A stretch of 40,292 nucleotides of DNA from CAZOEL01 sp964578835 (GTDB taxonomy: Bacteria > Desulfobacterota > Syntrophobacteria > Syntrophobacterales > Syntrophobacteraceae): the NCBI GenBank assembly GCA_964578835.1, contig CAZOEL010000064.1, positions 1 to 40,292 of the forward strand, read 5' to 3'. The notes under the pieces were generated by a model, which was not told the origin of the DNA, searched no databases, and was given only the letters and a program-made list of their open reading frames with translations. Positions 32,127 to 40,292 of the stretch are shown piece after piece; position 1 is the first letter of the stretch; every line of letters starts with the position of its first letter. The translations under genes were made by a program, and so were the position numbers.

Positions 32127-34907
32127 ATGACTACCAAAAGAAATTGCTTCATCATGTCTCTAGCGTTATTGTTTTTTCTGGTCAGCCAGGCAAGCGGCGC
32201 CGTTGCTCCGCTCGAGAGCTGCCAAAGCGCGAAGGTCAATAGCCTCAGCGCGATGAGCAAGGCGCTCATCAAGAGCTACAGCAAATGGTTGGCCAATCCG
32301 TCAAAAGATCCGTTGCGAGAACGGCTAAACCAATCCCTATCTGCGGCGGAATCGAAAATGCAGGCGGCTTTTGAAAAAGCGGAGGCGAAAGCTGCCCAAA
32401 AAGGAGCGGATTGCTCTCCCACACTAATGACCGCTGGGGTGCAAGCACTTATTAAAGGCGCTGCTGGAGACCTTGAAGCAGCTATAGAAACAGGGCTCGA
32501 TCTGAACAACAATTTGGAAAACAAGGACGTTCTCAAACTTGGCGTCACCTTGTTGAATGCGGCCGGAAACAAGTTTGCGGCTCTGCTCAAAGCTGAGAGC
32601 GCCAATCTCAAGAAGCCCGATCAAGCCAAGCTTGACGCTTCGAGGGCGAAAGCCAAAAATAAATTCGAGAGCAGTTGGAGCAAAGCCATAGATCAGGCGA
32701 CTGCAAAGGGCGTAGCCTACACGGGACCAACTGTTGACGAGGTCGAGACTCTTATTGACACGGCGGTCGCCAACATTTTCGCCACCATCGAATTTCAGTC
32801 TGAGCCCACTTTCAGCAAAAACACTGTAGCCACGGGCGCAGCCAGGGAAGTCCTTGTCACTATCGCAGTAGCTCCCATGACTCTTGATACGGCTTCGATC
32901 GGTCTATATCAGTCGGATGCGAATGGGGCCAAGGGCGCAAAAATTGGCGACATGAAAGATGACGGCGACTTCAATGGCGATAGTGGCGACGATGTAAAGG
33001 GAGACGGGATTTTCACTGCAAAACTGTCGATTAATGAGTCAACCGCCGGCTTCCATTACTATCGAGCATTTGGGCAGGACGTCCCCAATTTTGGAGCATC
33101 GACCGTTTCCAGACTCATCGTTGTGACCCAACCCACCGAAGAAATGGTGAACAACGCCAAAGCTCATGCGGACGATATCAACTCCAAGTGGGAATCTCTT
33201 ATTATTCCAGCAGCTTCTCAGCAAATGTCGAAAGCTCAATATTTGGCCGCTTTTGAGGATGCGCAACAGGAACTGGTGAGTTATATCAACGGACTCCCCA
33301 ATGCAGTCTTCTCACAAAAAGGGACCAACGCCGTTTTCTATGCAATGAACGATGCTCCTTTCATCATGCTGCAGGAGACCATCCCTGATGTTAGTCAGTG
33401 GGAAAACGAGCTCGACGACGGCGATTCCCGTGGACTGCCTCCGGCTCTCAATCCTACAAAAAACCCAGTATTCACAGCCCCTGACACATCAAAAACCAAA
33501 CGCATCAAAGCCAACGCAGACGATGATGAAAACACGATCAATGATAAGAAGGCCATCTTCGTCGATCCTTATTACTGGCAGCATGTGCACAGCACCAAAA
33601 TGACCGATGCAAACGGTAGTTGGACCAAGATCAAAGATTCCAAGTGTCCCGATCTGGAAGAGTCGGTGGTCTTGAACGGGAGCGATGCGTCCGCAAACGT
33701 TGATCCGCACACAACGGACACGGCTATTATCGACGCTTTCACCACTCTGTCCAACTATGGAACGATCGTCATCCACACACATGGAGCTTACTGGGACTAT
33801 GCTCAGTCCAATTGGGTAACAGAATTGGAGGCCGAGATCAATGCGCTTCCCGACGGTCCGGTCAAGGCAATGTTGCAGGTCTGGCTGACCCTTCAGAAAG
33901 AAAGCGCCTTCTCCTGGACGGGAAAGAAATTGATGTACGCAAGCGATGTCTATATGGGCATCGATTACGCCTCTGTGTCAGCGCATAAATACTGGGAGGA
34001 TTTCGCAAGCGGAAGACTCTACCTTGCGACGAGCGGCAAGATTTTCATTACACCGTCTTTTATTGACGCCCATAATGGAACGTTTCCAAATTCCATCGTA
34101 TGGTCCGGCGCATGTCACAGCCTCCAGGATGAGTCCATGAGCTCGGTGTTCATCAACAAGGGCGCCGGAGCCTACTTCGGCTTCAGCGAATCGGTATACA
34201 GGAGCTGGAATGTATCCAGGTCCGGAGTGGTTTTCGAGAAGATGCTAGCGGAAGGAAAAACCGCCAAGGAAGCCTTCGACGCCGCCATAGCGGGTGGAAA
34301 CAACGACGGCGGAGGAACCATGCTTGTCATGAAGGGCAATGATGACCTCAAATACAATCCTTCTCTTCAAAACCCGAGCTTTGAAGATCCCAAAGGCGCT
34401 GGCAGCCTCCAGGGCTGGACGGTAGTGGGAGATGGAAGGGCATGGCATTATTTCCAGAGTGACGCTCCGACCGAGGGAGGCACCATGGCTGTCGTGTCGT
34501 CCGGCTTAGGCCACACCACGGCTTATGGGTCTATATCCCAAAGCTTCTGTGTTCCCGACAATGTCGAAACTCTAGAGTTCGACTGGAACTTTTATTCCGC
34601 AGAGTTTTTGGAATATTGCCACAAAGGATATGACGACACTTTCCAGGTTACCATCAACGGCGAGCAGGTATTCAGGACTTCAGTAGATACTCTCTGCGAC
34701 GAAGGCGGCCTGTACGAAGTAGGTCCAATCGATAATACGACTGATACTTTCAGCTCCGGCTGGAGGCCTGCGTCCATTCCCATCAGCGCTTACGCCGGCA
34801 AGGACGCCAAAATCACTTTCAGCATAGTCGATGTTGGCGACGAGATTTATGACACTGCAGTGCTTATTGATAACCTTATCCTGACGACGCCTGCTCCTGC
34901 GCCGTAA
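32127..34907 (+). CDS. Large secreted protein with a caspase/gingipain-like domain and the shared N-terminal module
   Basis: The 926-aa exported protein has a signal peptide ending near QASGA. It shares the helical N-terminal module (about residues 24-240) with the 891-aa protein at 25430: PLESCQSAKVNSLSAMSKA here against PLGQCRSSKASALSAFEKA there, and a matching FESSWSKAIDQATAKGVAY segment. A Ca-binding-like beta domain follows (about 228-340, DGDFNGDSGDDVKGDG). Next is a region whose IHTHG (H550, H552) and SGACHS (C663) look like the His-Cys pair of clan CD peptidases. A C-terminal beta domain with a NPSFE start resembles a carbohydrate-binding module. Peptidase activity is inferred; DALI-type structure comparison would be needed to secure the fold. 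Confidence 0.7.
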   Translation: MTTKRNCFIMSLALLFFLVSQASGAVAPLESCQSAKVNSLSAMSKALIKSYSKWLANPSKDPLRERLNQSLSAAESKMQAAFEKAEAKAAQKGADCSPTLMTAGVQALIKGAAGDLEAAIETGLDLNNNLENKDVLKLGVTLLNAAGNKFAALLKAESANLKKPDQAKLDASRAKAKNKFESSWSKAIDQATAKGVAYTGPTVDEVETLIDTAVANIFATIEFQSEPTFSKNTVATGAAREVLVTIAVAPMTLDTASIGLYQSDANGAKGAKIGDMKDDGDFNGDSGDDVKGDGIFTAKLSINESTAGFHYYRAFGQDVPNFGASTVSRLIVVTQPTEEMVNNAKAHADDINSKWESLIIPAASQQMSKAQYLAAFEDAQQELVSYINGLPNAVFSQKGTNAVFYAMNDAPFIMLQETIPDVSQWENELDDGDSRGLPPALNPTKNPVFTAPDTSKTKRIKANADDDENTINDKKAIFVDPYYWQHVHSTKMTDANGSWTKIKDSKCPDLEESVVLNGSDASANVDPHTTDTAIIDAFTTLSNYGTIVIHTHGAYWDYAQSNWVTELEAEINALPDGPVKAMLQVWLTLQKESAFSWTGKKLMYASDVYMGIDYASVSAHKYWEDFASGRLYLATSGKIFITPSFIDAHNGTFPNSIVWSGACHSLQDESMSSVFINKGAGAYFGFSESVYRSWNVSRSGVVFEKMLAEGKTAKEAFDAAIAGGNNDGGGTMLVMKGNDDLKYNPSLQNPSFEDPKGAGSLQGWTVVGDGRAWHYFQSDAPTEGGTMAVVSSGLGHTTAYGSISQSFCVPDNVETLEFDWNFYSAEFLEYCHKGYDDTFQVTINGEQVFRTSVDTLCDEGGLYEVGPIDNTTDTFSSGWRPASIPISAYAGKDAKITFSIVDVGDEIYDTAVLIDNLILTTPAPAP

Positions 34908-34922
34908 AGGAAACCGATGTGA

Positions 34923-34945
34923 GGGGGCGGATACGCTCCGCCCTT
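34923..34945 (+). terminator. Short hairpin after the 926-aa gene
   Basis: GGGCGG at 34925-34930 pairs with CCGCCC at 34938-34943 with a seven-base loop, followed by TTTCGC. It may terminate or attenuate between the protease-like gene and the next small gene, whose start lies 24 bases on. Confidence 0.4.
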
Positions 34946-34968
34946 TCGCAAAACAGCACCCTCAAACA

Positions 34969-35463
34969 ATGGACTTGATCATGCGCCGTCATATTTTTTG
35001 CGTTCTGGCGTTTGCGCTCTGTCTAATGGAGATGATCAGCATGGCGGCGCATTCCAATGCCTCGACGACCGAAAAAGCGAGAGTGGAATTCGGCAGACCA
35101 GGAAAATCGCTTATAATTTCAGAGGATTCCACTTGTTACAATAAAGCCGTCGCCGAAGTCGTTGCTACCCTGGAATCATCTGACGACGCGTTCGATATGG
35201 CAGTCAATTCTCTGACGCTTGAGAAATTCCGTTCAACGGAGCCCTGGGTCGAAGTGATCTTTGATAAGCCCTTGGAAATTCGGGTCGGCTTCATCAAAGA
35301 GTTTAAGACGGTTCGCAAGATTCTGATCATCTTCAAGCAGGAACGGCCTCGCTTTATTTTTTTCGCCGCTGAAGATTATCTCGAAGACGACAACGTCGCC
35401 GCCAATACACACTCGGGCGTGGAGCTCTACGATCTGCTCGATCGTTGCGCCAATAGCCCTTGA
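34969..35463 (+). CDS. Small secreted protein downstream of the 926-aa gene
   Basis: The 164-aa protein has a hydrophobic N-terminus that looks like a signal peptide (RRHIFCVLAFALCLMEMISM) with a possible cleavage near SMAAHS. Alternatively the start is ATG 34981. The mature part is charged and mixed helix/strand, with two cysteines (STCYNK and DRCANS). No family is recognised. It lies 61 bases after the large secreted gene and could be a partner such as an inhibitor or chaperone; that is speculation. Confidence 0.6.
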   Translation: MDLIMRRHIFCVLAFALCLMEMISMAAHSNASTTEKARVEFGRPGKSLIISEDSTCYNKAVAEVVATLESSDDAFDMAVNSLTLEKFRSTEPWVEVIFDKPLEIRVGFIKEFKTVRKILIIFKQERPRFIFFAAEDYLEDDNVAANTHSGVELYDLLDRCANSP

Positions 35464-35764
35464 CTCATACGCCCCTTAGATTTCTGGACTCCGAGGCGCT
35501 TCTGCGTGGGAGCGCCCCCGCAAAACGCCCCAATATTTTCTCATCGCTCAAATGCCCGACAAAATTCTCACGACGCCGGCGCGACCATCGCAACAAGCAA
35601 AGTCGTTCGACTCGATCAAATCCTCAGAATGCATGAAATATGGTATAGATCAGCGCACTCATTCAGGACGCCCCCTTGCGCACATGAACGAGCAAGCAGC
35701 AAATCGCGCTTTTGCCGAAATGACGACAAACTGGCCGTAATTTCATGAAGAGGATAAATCTCAC
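35464..35764. other. Intergenic region
   Basis: A GC-rich hairpin (GGCGCT with AGCGCC near 35494-35515) follows the small secreted gene. Small frames at 35506-35748 have no ribosome site. The gene at 35765 has its own site. Confidence 0.5.
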
Positions 35765-36523
35765 GTGATCAAAGTAGCCATGGCGCCCTTCCTGCGCTCT
35801 TGCGCGTCTGTAACCACACTGGGCATTCGTCCCACGTTCGGGGATTACACCGTCGAAGAGAGAGACCTTATCAAAAGAGCCGAACGAATATATTTTCCCA
35901 CTCCGCGTTTTGTCGATATCTTTCAGGCATTGGAAAAGCCAACGTTTCCAAATCCGTGGACTTACCGCTATCAGCGCTCCCGCATACTGCAAAAGACTTT
36001 GCTTCAGTACGCCAAATATCCGCATCCTCACTCAAGGATATATTTCGGAGCTAAACAAAAAAGAAAGATCACGGAAGATTTTCACTTTCCTCTCACAGTC
36101 CTAAGCCCTCTGGCCATCTCCGGAACCGAGCATCAGGCGTTGAACGAAAAGGAGCTCAACGAGCTCCTGCGTCAGCACACTCCCGTTGTCATACGGGAGG
36201 CAGTCGAATGGGAGGAGCGGATAATTCTTGTTTGCGTCTGTTTTGAGTGCATCGGAGCCCTGCGCAAGATTTCGATCGAAGCCGGCGGTGTGAGCTTTGA
36301 GCCCGTTCCGCTGAAAGACGCCGCTCTGAGAGAGATTATCAGGCTCACTCGGAAGCTTCTGAATCTGGCGCGGATCGACGATATAGCGATGGAATGGGGA
36401 GTTGGGAACGGAGGGTGGCAAGTAATCGAAATGAGGCGGCCCCCTTTTCGTTTTGGCGGTCCTGAAGCTATAATCAATCGGCATGAATACATCTGCCGGC
36501 TCATACGGTCCGGTAAATTGTAA
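35765..36523 (+). CDS. ATP-grasp-like protein lacking a catalytic lysine
   Basis: The start is the GTG at 35765 after GAAGAGGA, giving 252 aa. The C-terminal half resembles an ATP-grasp domain: TPVVIREAVEWEERIILVCV corresponds to the usual QE-then-R stretch, and DDIAMEWGVGNGGWQVIEMRRPP corresponds to the terminal D-then-E/N motif. However, where a lysine-proline pair is expected, the sequence reads VLSPLAISG (Ser114), so nucleotide binding may be lost. The N-terminal region IRPTFGDYTVEERDLIKRAERIYFPTPRFVDIFQ matches the pre-ATP-grasp part of RimK-like enzymes I remember in related anaerobes. Function is uncertain. Confidence 0.55.
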   Translation: MIKVAMAPFLRSCASVTTLGIRPTFGDYTVEERDLIKRAERIYFPTPRFVDIFQALEKPTFPNPWTYRYQRSRILQKTLLQYAKYPHPHSRIYFGAKQKRKITEDFHFPLTVLSPLAISGTEHQALNEKELNELLRQHTPVVIREAVEWEERIILVCVCFECIGALRKISIEAGGVSFEPVPLKDAALREIIRLTRKLLNLARIDDIAMEWGVGNGGWQVIEMRRPPFRFGGPEAIINRHEYICRLIRSGKL

Positions 36524-36545
36524 ACCGAAACATGGAAGATCAAGG

Positions 36546-39317
36546 ATGAATAAAATGAAATTCGCCGCAGGGCTGCTCTCGTTTTTTGTGCTTTTTAGCC
36601 TCGGTGCGCCGGGCTCCGCCACCGTCACTCCCGAGCAATGCCCCATTCTGTCGGACGCTTCCAGGCAATGCCCGACGCTTGCCCCCGAGCTGCAGGAATA
36701 CGTCCAACAGGTAATTGCCTCCAAACCCGGAGATCTTTTCGTTGTTCTGAAAAACGGTCTTACGCTCCTGCTGCGTCAGAAGACAGGAAGCGACGTCGTA
36801 TCGGCCCAAGTCTTTGTGAAGGCGGGCTCGCTCTATGAGGGCGCTCATCTCACAGCCGGCCTGTCCCATTATCTGGAGCACGTCGTTTCCGGCGGATCGA
36901 CAAGCTCATTCACCGAGGCGGAAGCCAAGGAGCGACTGCAGCGGATGGGCGGGGTTACCAACGCTTATACGTCTTACGACCGCACTGTGTATTACATCAA
37001 TACCTCGGCGGGACACTGGCGGGACGCTCTGGACCTTCTGCTCTCATACGTCAGTGAGAGCAAAATTGATCCTCAAGAAGCAGCAAGAGAAAAGTCGGTC
37101 ATACAGCAAGAGATCAAGATGTCCGAGAACAACCCGGATCGAGCGCTCTGGAGGCTTTTCTCAAAAACCGCCTATAGCGTCCATCCCGTGCGCAACCCCG
37201 TAATCGGCTATGAGGAGGTCTTCATAAAGCAGGACAGAGAGGCCTTACTCAAGTATTACCTTGAGCGGTACCAGCCCGAGAACATCGTGGTGGCGGTGGC
37301 TGGAAATATCGATCCGGAAAAAGTGCTCGATTTCGTGTCGAAGAAAACTGCCAGTTTTGCGCGAACCGCCGCCGAGCCGGTTTCTATCCCGCCAGAGCCT
37401 TACCAGATGAGCTCGCGTTGGGCGGAAGAAGAGATTCCAATCGCGAGGCTTGTCCAGGCCACCCTTGGCTTCCCTTCGGTCAGTCTGCACAGTAAGGACC
37501 TGTACGCCTTGGACGTGCTCGCCTTCCTGCTTGGAGAAGGCCAGACTTGCCGCCTGTACTGCCGCCTCAAAGACCAGGAAAAGCAAGTGCTCGGCATCGG
37601 AGCATCCAATTGGACTCCCTCTTACGTCCAAGGTCAATTGACGGTGTCTCTCACGCTGCCTCCTCAGAATTGGCCTGGAGTCTTGAAGAGCATTCAAGAA
37701 GAGATTGACCGGTTCAAGACGGAGCTCATATCCGCTGAGGAGCTTGAAAAGGCGAAGAAAGCAACCATAGCGCAGCATATCTTCGGCCAGGAAAGCGCGG
37801 CGTCCATGGCGTCCGCCCTTGGGTCTTCATTCTTCGATACGGGCGATCCCTATTTTCATGAAGCCTACGTCGATAAGCTCCGCAGGGTCGCTCCTGAAGA
37901 TATCCGGGAGGTCGCCAACCGTTATCTGAGCATGGATCGTATGAACGTTGCCGTTGTGCGCCCGCCAAGCCCGAAAGAGAAGTCAACTGCCGCCTCGGGA
38001 GACGCTCCTCGAGAGAAGCTCGAATCATCCGAGGTCGCTTTCAATCAGATGGAAAATGGGCTCAAGGTCCTTCTCAAGAAAGATGCGACTCTGCCGACCG
38101 TGACGATACAGCTCTACGGACTTGGAGGACTCATTCTGGAAGAGTCCCAAAAACCCGGAATGTCCGTTTTTACGGCCTCGCTCCTGACAGCCGGGACGAA
38201 AAGCCGCAACAAGATGGAGATACTCAGGGCGATTGAGGACGTGGGAGGTGGGATAGAAGCGACATCGGACAACAACACCTACCATGTTTCCATCAAGGTG
38301 CTAAAAGAAGATCTAGGCATGGCTCTGGATTTGCTCTCCGATATCGTCCAGAGCTCCAATTTGCCTGTTGACGAAATAGAGAAAAAACGCGAAGAGACGC
38401 TCCTGGCTCTTCAAAGGTTAGATGAGAACTGGCAGTCCGAAATCGTGCGACTCTTCAAAAAGAGCTACTTTAGCCACTCTCCTTATGAACACGATCGTCT
38501 CGGGTCGGTCGAAGCGGTAAAGTCATTTACAAGGGACGAGCTTCTGGATTTCTATCGGAAGATGGTCAATCCAAGGCATTCTGTCCTTGCGGTCTATGGA
38601 GACCTGGACCCCGAAGAAACAGTGAATGTCATCCGCAACAAATTCAAGGGATGGACTGGCGAGCCTCTAAGCCTGCCCGAATGGCCTGATGAAACCCATC
38701 CGTTGACAGCCGTCCGAACAGTGGAAAAGAAGAACGAAAAATCTTCCTCCGCCCTCTTCATCGGCGCCAACGGCATTGACATCCACAATCCAAAGAGGCC
38801 CGTCATGGATGTGATGGATGCAATCGTAGCCGGCGCCAGCTATCCCGGCGGACGCCTCTTCGAAGCGCTGAGGGGAAAAGAGGATCTGGTCTACCTTGTG
38901 AGCGCCTTCCCTTTTTACGGCAAAAGGGCCGGCTACTACGGCGTCATAACGCAAACCACCATGGCCAATCTGGACAAAGTGCAAAACATCATCCTGGATA
39001 ATCTTAAAGAGCTGGCGCAGGCGCCTGTCTCGGAAACCGAACTGGCCATGGCCAAAGACATGTTGCTCACTGCGCGTGAGCTCGATATGGAGAATCTGGC
39101 GACACAGGCGCGGAGCGCAGCCGTCAATGAGGCTTTGGGCCTGGGATGGAAGCACGATCAGTATTATTCCGATTCAATACGGGCCGTCACCGCCAAAGAG
39201 GTTCAGGATTTGGCAAGGGAGATTTTTGCCGGCGCGATTATCGCACGAACAATCCCCGAACGTCCGGTGGAAATTCTGGCGCAGCCGCCCACAAAGAGGG
39301 AAGCGCACACTCCATAG
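36546..39317 (+). CDS. Secreted M16-family zinc metallopeptidase
   Basis: The 923-aa protein has a signal peptide starting MNKMKFAAGLLSFFVLFSLG (ATG 36546; ATG 36555 with AAGGA upstream is the alternative). The N-terminal half has the inverted zinc motif H108-x-x-E-H112 (HYLEH) and the third ligand E189, so it is catalytic. The C-terminal half, from about residue 510, is a second M16 repeat without the motif and is structural. The enzyme is probably periplasmic, acting on peptides or processed precursors. It follows the ATP-grasp-like gene by only 22 bases, so they may share a transcript. Confidence 0.9.
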   Translation: MNKMKFAAGLLSFFVLFSLGAPGSATVTPEQCPILSDASRQCPTLAPELQEYVQQVIASKPGDLFVVLKNGLTLLLRQKTGSDVVSAQVFVKAGSLYEGAHLTAGLSHYLEHVVSGGSTSSFTEAEAKERLQRMGGVTNAYTSYDRTVYYINTSAGHWRDALDLLLSYVSESKIDPQEAAREKSVIQQEIKMSENNPDRALWRLFSKTAYSVHPVRNPVIGYEEVFIKQDREALLKYYLERYQPENIVVAVAGNIDPEKVLDFVSKKTASFARTAAEPVSIPPEPYQMSSRWAEEEIPIARLVQATLGFPSVSLHSKDLYALDVLAFLLGEGQTCRLYCRLKDQEKQVLGIGASNWTPSYVQGQLTVSLTLPPQNWPGVLKSIQEEIDRFKTELISAEELEKAKKATIAQHIFGQESAASMASALGSSFFDTGDPYFHEAYVDKLRRVAPEDIREVANRYLSMDRMNVAVVRPPSPKEKSTAASGDAPREKLESSEVAFNQMENGLKVLLKKDATLPTVTIQLYGLGGLILEESQKPGMSVFTASLLTAGTKSRNKMEILRAIEDVGGGIEATSDNNTYHVSIKVLKEDLGMALDLLSDIVQSSNLPVDEIEKKREETLLALQRLDENWQSEIVRLFKKSYFSHSPYEHDRLGSVEAVKSFTRDELLDFYRKMVNPRHSVLAVYGDLDPEETVNVIRNKFKGWTGEPLSLPEWPDETHPLTAVRTVEKKNEKSSSALFIGANGIDIHNPKRPVMDVMDAIVAGASYPGGRLFEALRGKEDLVYLVSAFPFYGKRAGYYGVITQTTMANLDKVQNIILDNLKELAQAPVSETELAMAKDMLLTARELDMENLATQARSAAVNEALGLGWKHDQYYSDSIRAVTAKEVQDLAREIFAGAIIARTIPERPVEILAQPPTKREAHTP

Positions 39318-39360
39318 ATGCTGATGGTTGTCCCAATCAACCGCCCAGCATTCTTTCAGT

Positions 39361-39386
39361 ATGGCCTTGCGGAAGCGCAAGGCCAT
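39361..39386. terminator. Hairpin between convergent M16 and radical SAM genes
   Basis: ATGGCCTTGCG and CGCAAGGCCAT form a perfect 11-bp stem with a GAAG loop, 44 bases after the peptidase stop and 26 before the radical SAM stop. It would serve as a bidirectional terminator. Confidence 0.6.
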
Positions 39387-39411
39387 CGCTGCAATCAGCA
39401 TTGCAAAAAGA

Positions 39412-40292
39412 TCAGGCGGGTATAATGAACTCAGAGCCGCCAAAAGTGCGTCGCAACACGATTTTTCTGTATTCCAGGTCGGCAAGAGCTCCCTTCAGAT
39501 CGTCTGGAAGCACCCCTAAAGAGGCCGCAATCTCCGGAATAGTGCACGGGCGCCTTTTCACCATCTCCATCACTCTATCGCCCAAATCGTTTTTGTCTCC
39601 TGCGCTGAGATTCGCCTGGAACTTTCCGATTACCTCGGTGTTTTCATTGGGAAAGCGCTTTAGGACGTTTCGCATTTCCTCGGCCGTCAGCCCTCGAATT
39701 CCAGGATAGGCGGGCGGGCGCACGACGGTGTTGAGCTCGACTTTATCCGGACGCAGGCGGTCTATTACCTGGCGAATCATCTTGAGCTGCTCGGGTTGAT
39801 CGTTGTAGCCCGGAACGACCATGACTTCCAAATGGAGCTCTCCGCGGCGCTCGCGCCGGAAAGCGTACAATCCTTCGATAATGAGTGGAAGCGAGAGGGA
39901 AGGATGCGGCTTGTTGATCCGCGAGAAGACATCGTCACTCGCAGCGTCCAGGGAAGGCGTTACCCGATCTGCGGCCTCGAGATCCTTGCGAACTCTGGGG
40001 TCCCAGAGAAGCGTCCCGTTTGTTAGCACTATGAGCGGCAAAGATGGGTAACGCCTTTTAATGGTTCGCAGCAGATCGCCTAAAGGCTCATAAAGAGTGG
40101 GCTCTCCAGCGCTCGAAAAGGTAAGCGCATCGACACTCTGAGGATATTCGCGGAAATAAGCGTCGAGGTTCCGAAGAACCTCGTCGGGGGAGACAAACGC
40201 CTTTCGCGTTACGCTCAGGTGAGTGGTGGGGCCGGATTCGCAGTATACGCAATCCAAACTGCATGTCTTGGGCGGTATCACGTCGATCCCGA
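39412..40292 (-). CDS. Radical SAM protein, 5' end beyond the window (partial)
   Basis: The visible 293 residues include the radical SAM cysteines in KTCSLDCVYCESG, and the SSAGEPTLYEPLG segment fits the SAM-binding motif. The frame is open to the window edge, and the residues G-I-D-V-I before PPKTCS suggest the true start lies upstream. The C-terminal part, with TIPEIAASLGVLPDDLKGALADLEYRKIV, looks like a winged helix. The family resembles small radical SAM proteins of anaerobes with the CxxDCxYCExGxTT signature, possibly with a tRNA or nucleic-acid role; the substrate is unknown. Confidence 0.85.
   Translation of the reverse strand, partial: GIDVIPPKTCSLDCVYCESGPTTHLSVTRKAFVSPDEVLRNLDAYFREYPQSVDALTFSSAGEPTLYEPLGDLLRTIKRRYPSLPLIVLTNGTLLWDPRVRKDLEAADRVTPSLDAASDDVFSRINKPHPSLSLPLIIEGLYAFRRERRGELHLEVMVVPGYNDQPEQLKMIRQVIDRLRPDKVELNTVVRPPAYPGIRGLTAEEMRNVLKRFPNENTEVIGKFQANLSAGDKNDLGDRVMEMVKRRPCTIPEIAASLGVLPDDLKGALADLEYRKIVLRRTFGGSEFIIPA

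Noticed and set aside
36101..36724. Minus-strand frame overlapping the ATP-grasp-like and M16 genes
   Set aside because: Antisense shadow of two better-supported genes.
38667..39155. Long minus-strand frame inside the M16 peptidase gene
   Set aside because: Antisense shadow of a high-confidence coding region.
1..40292. CRISPR array
   Set aside because: The only repeated units are two inverted copies 26 kb apart and isolated palindromes; no regularly spaced direct repeats or cas genes were seen.

Overview
The window looks like a chromosomal segment of an anaerobic Desulfobacterota (former Deltaproteobacteria), plausibly a syntrophic or sulfate-reducing aromatic degrader of the Syntrophales/Desulfomonile kind. 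This placement is an inference from a benzoate-CoA ligase beside an IclR regulator, a gene set in the order I remember from Desulfovibrio vulgaris DVU_1553-1557, a NifX-like and FmdB-like pair, a Cys-rich histidine kinase and a GYD-domain protein. I see no rRNA, tRNA, CRISPR array, prophage or full-length transposase, so most of it reads as ordinary chromosome with short non-autonomous repeats and a few unusual genes.

Layout. 0.6-3.1 kb: an IclR regulator convergent with a benzoate-CoA ligase. The ligase has a perfect TGTGAAA-type palindrome upstream, followed by two miniature inverted-repeat elements with target duplications. 4.3-8.9 kb, minus strand: a universal stress protein, a small STAS-like protein, lipA-lipB and a nucleotide-pyrophosphatase-like enzyme. 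9.3-11.9 kb: a glnK-amt operon behind a sigma-54 type promoter, then a small four-cysteine protein. 12.1-16.6 kb, minus strand: a six-gene, partly overlapping cluster (CoA ligase, radical SAM TrsS, C-GCAxxG-C-C protein, methyltransferase, CxxC redox protein, 89-aa protein) that looks like one redox or maturation system. 17.0-23.8 kb: GYD protein, histone-deacetylase-like enzyme, DUF6125-like protein, NifX-like and FmdB-like proteins, a PhnD-like lipoprotein next to a Cys-rich sensor kinase, and a secreted DUF3237-like protein. 24.0-24.7 kb: a leader-like structure and two single-pass membrane microproteins.

25.4-39.3 kb: an 891-aa secreted caspase-family protein, a lysine-methyltransferase-like enzyme, a GNAT acetyltransferase, the second copy of the first miniature element, proC, a free-standing IF-2 C-terminal protein, a 926-aa secreted protein with a caspase/gingipain-like His-Cys pair, a small secreted protein, a degenerate ATP-grasp-like protein and a secreted M16 zinc peptidase. 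The window ends inside a radical SAM gene.

How it fits together. The ligase would feed benzoate into anaerobic aromatic catabolism, with the IclR protein as the likely switch. GlnK-Amt handles ammonium under nitrogen control, and LipA/LipB supply lipoate. The most novel material is the pair of large exported proteins at 25.4 and 32.1 kb, which share an N-terminal helical module but carry different clan CD protease-like domains, and the stand-alone IF-2 domain protein with a palindrome just upstream. All calls come from reading the sequence; no database search was run.
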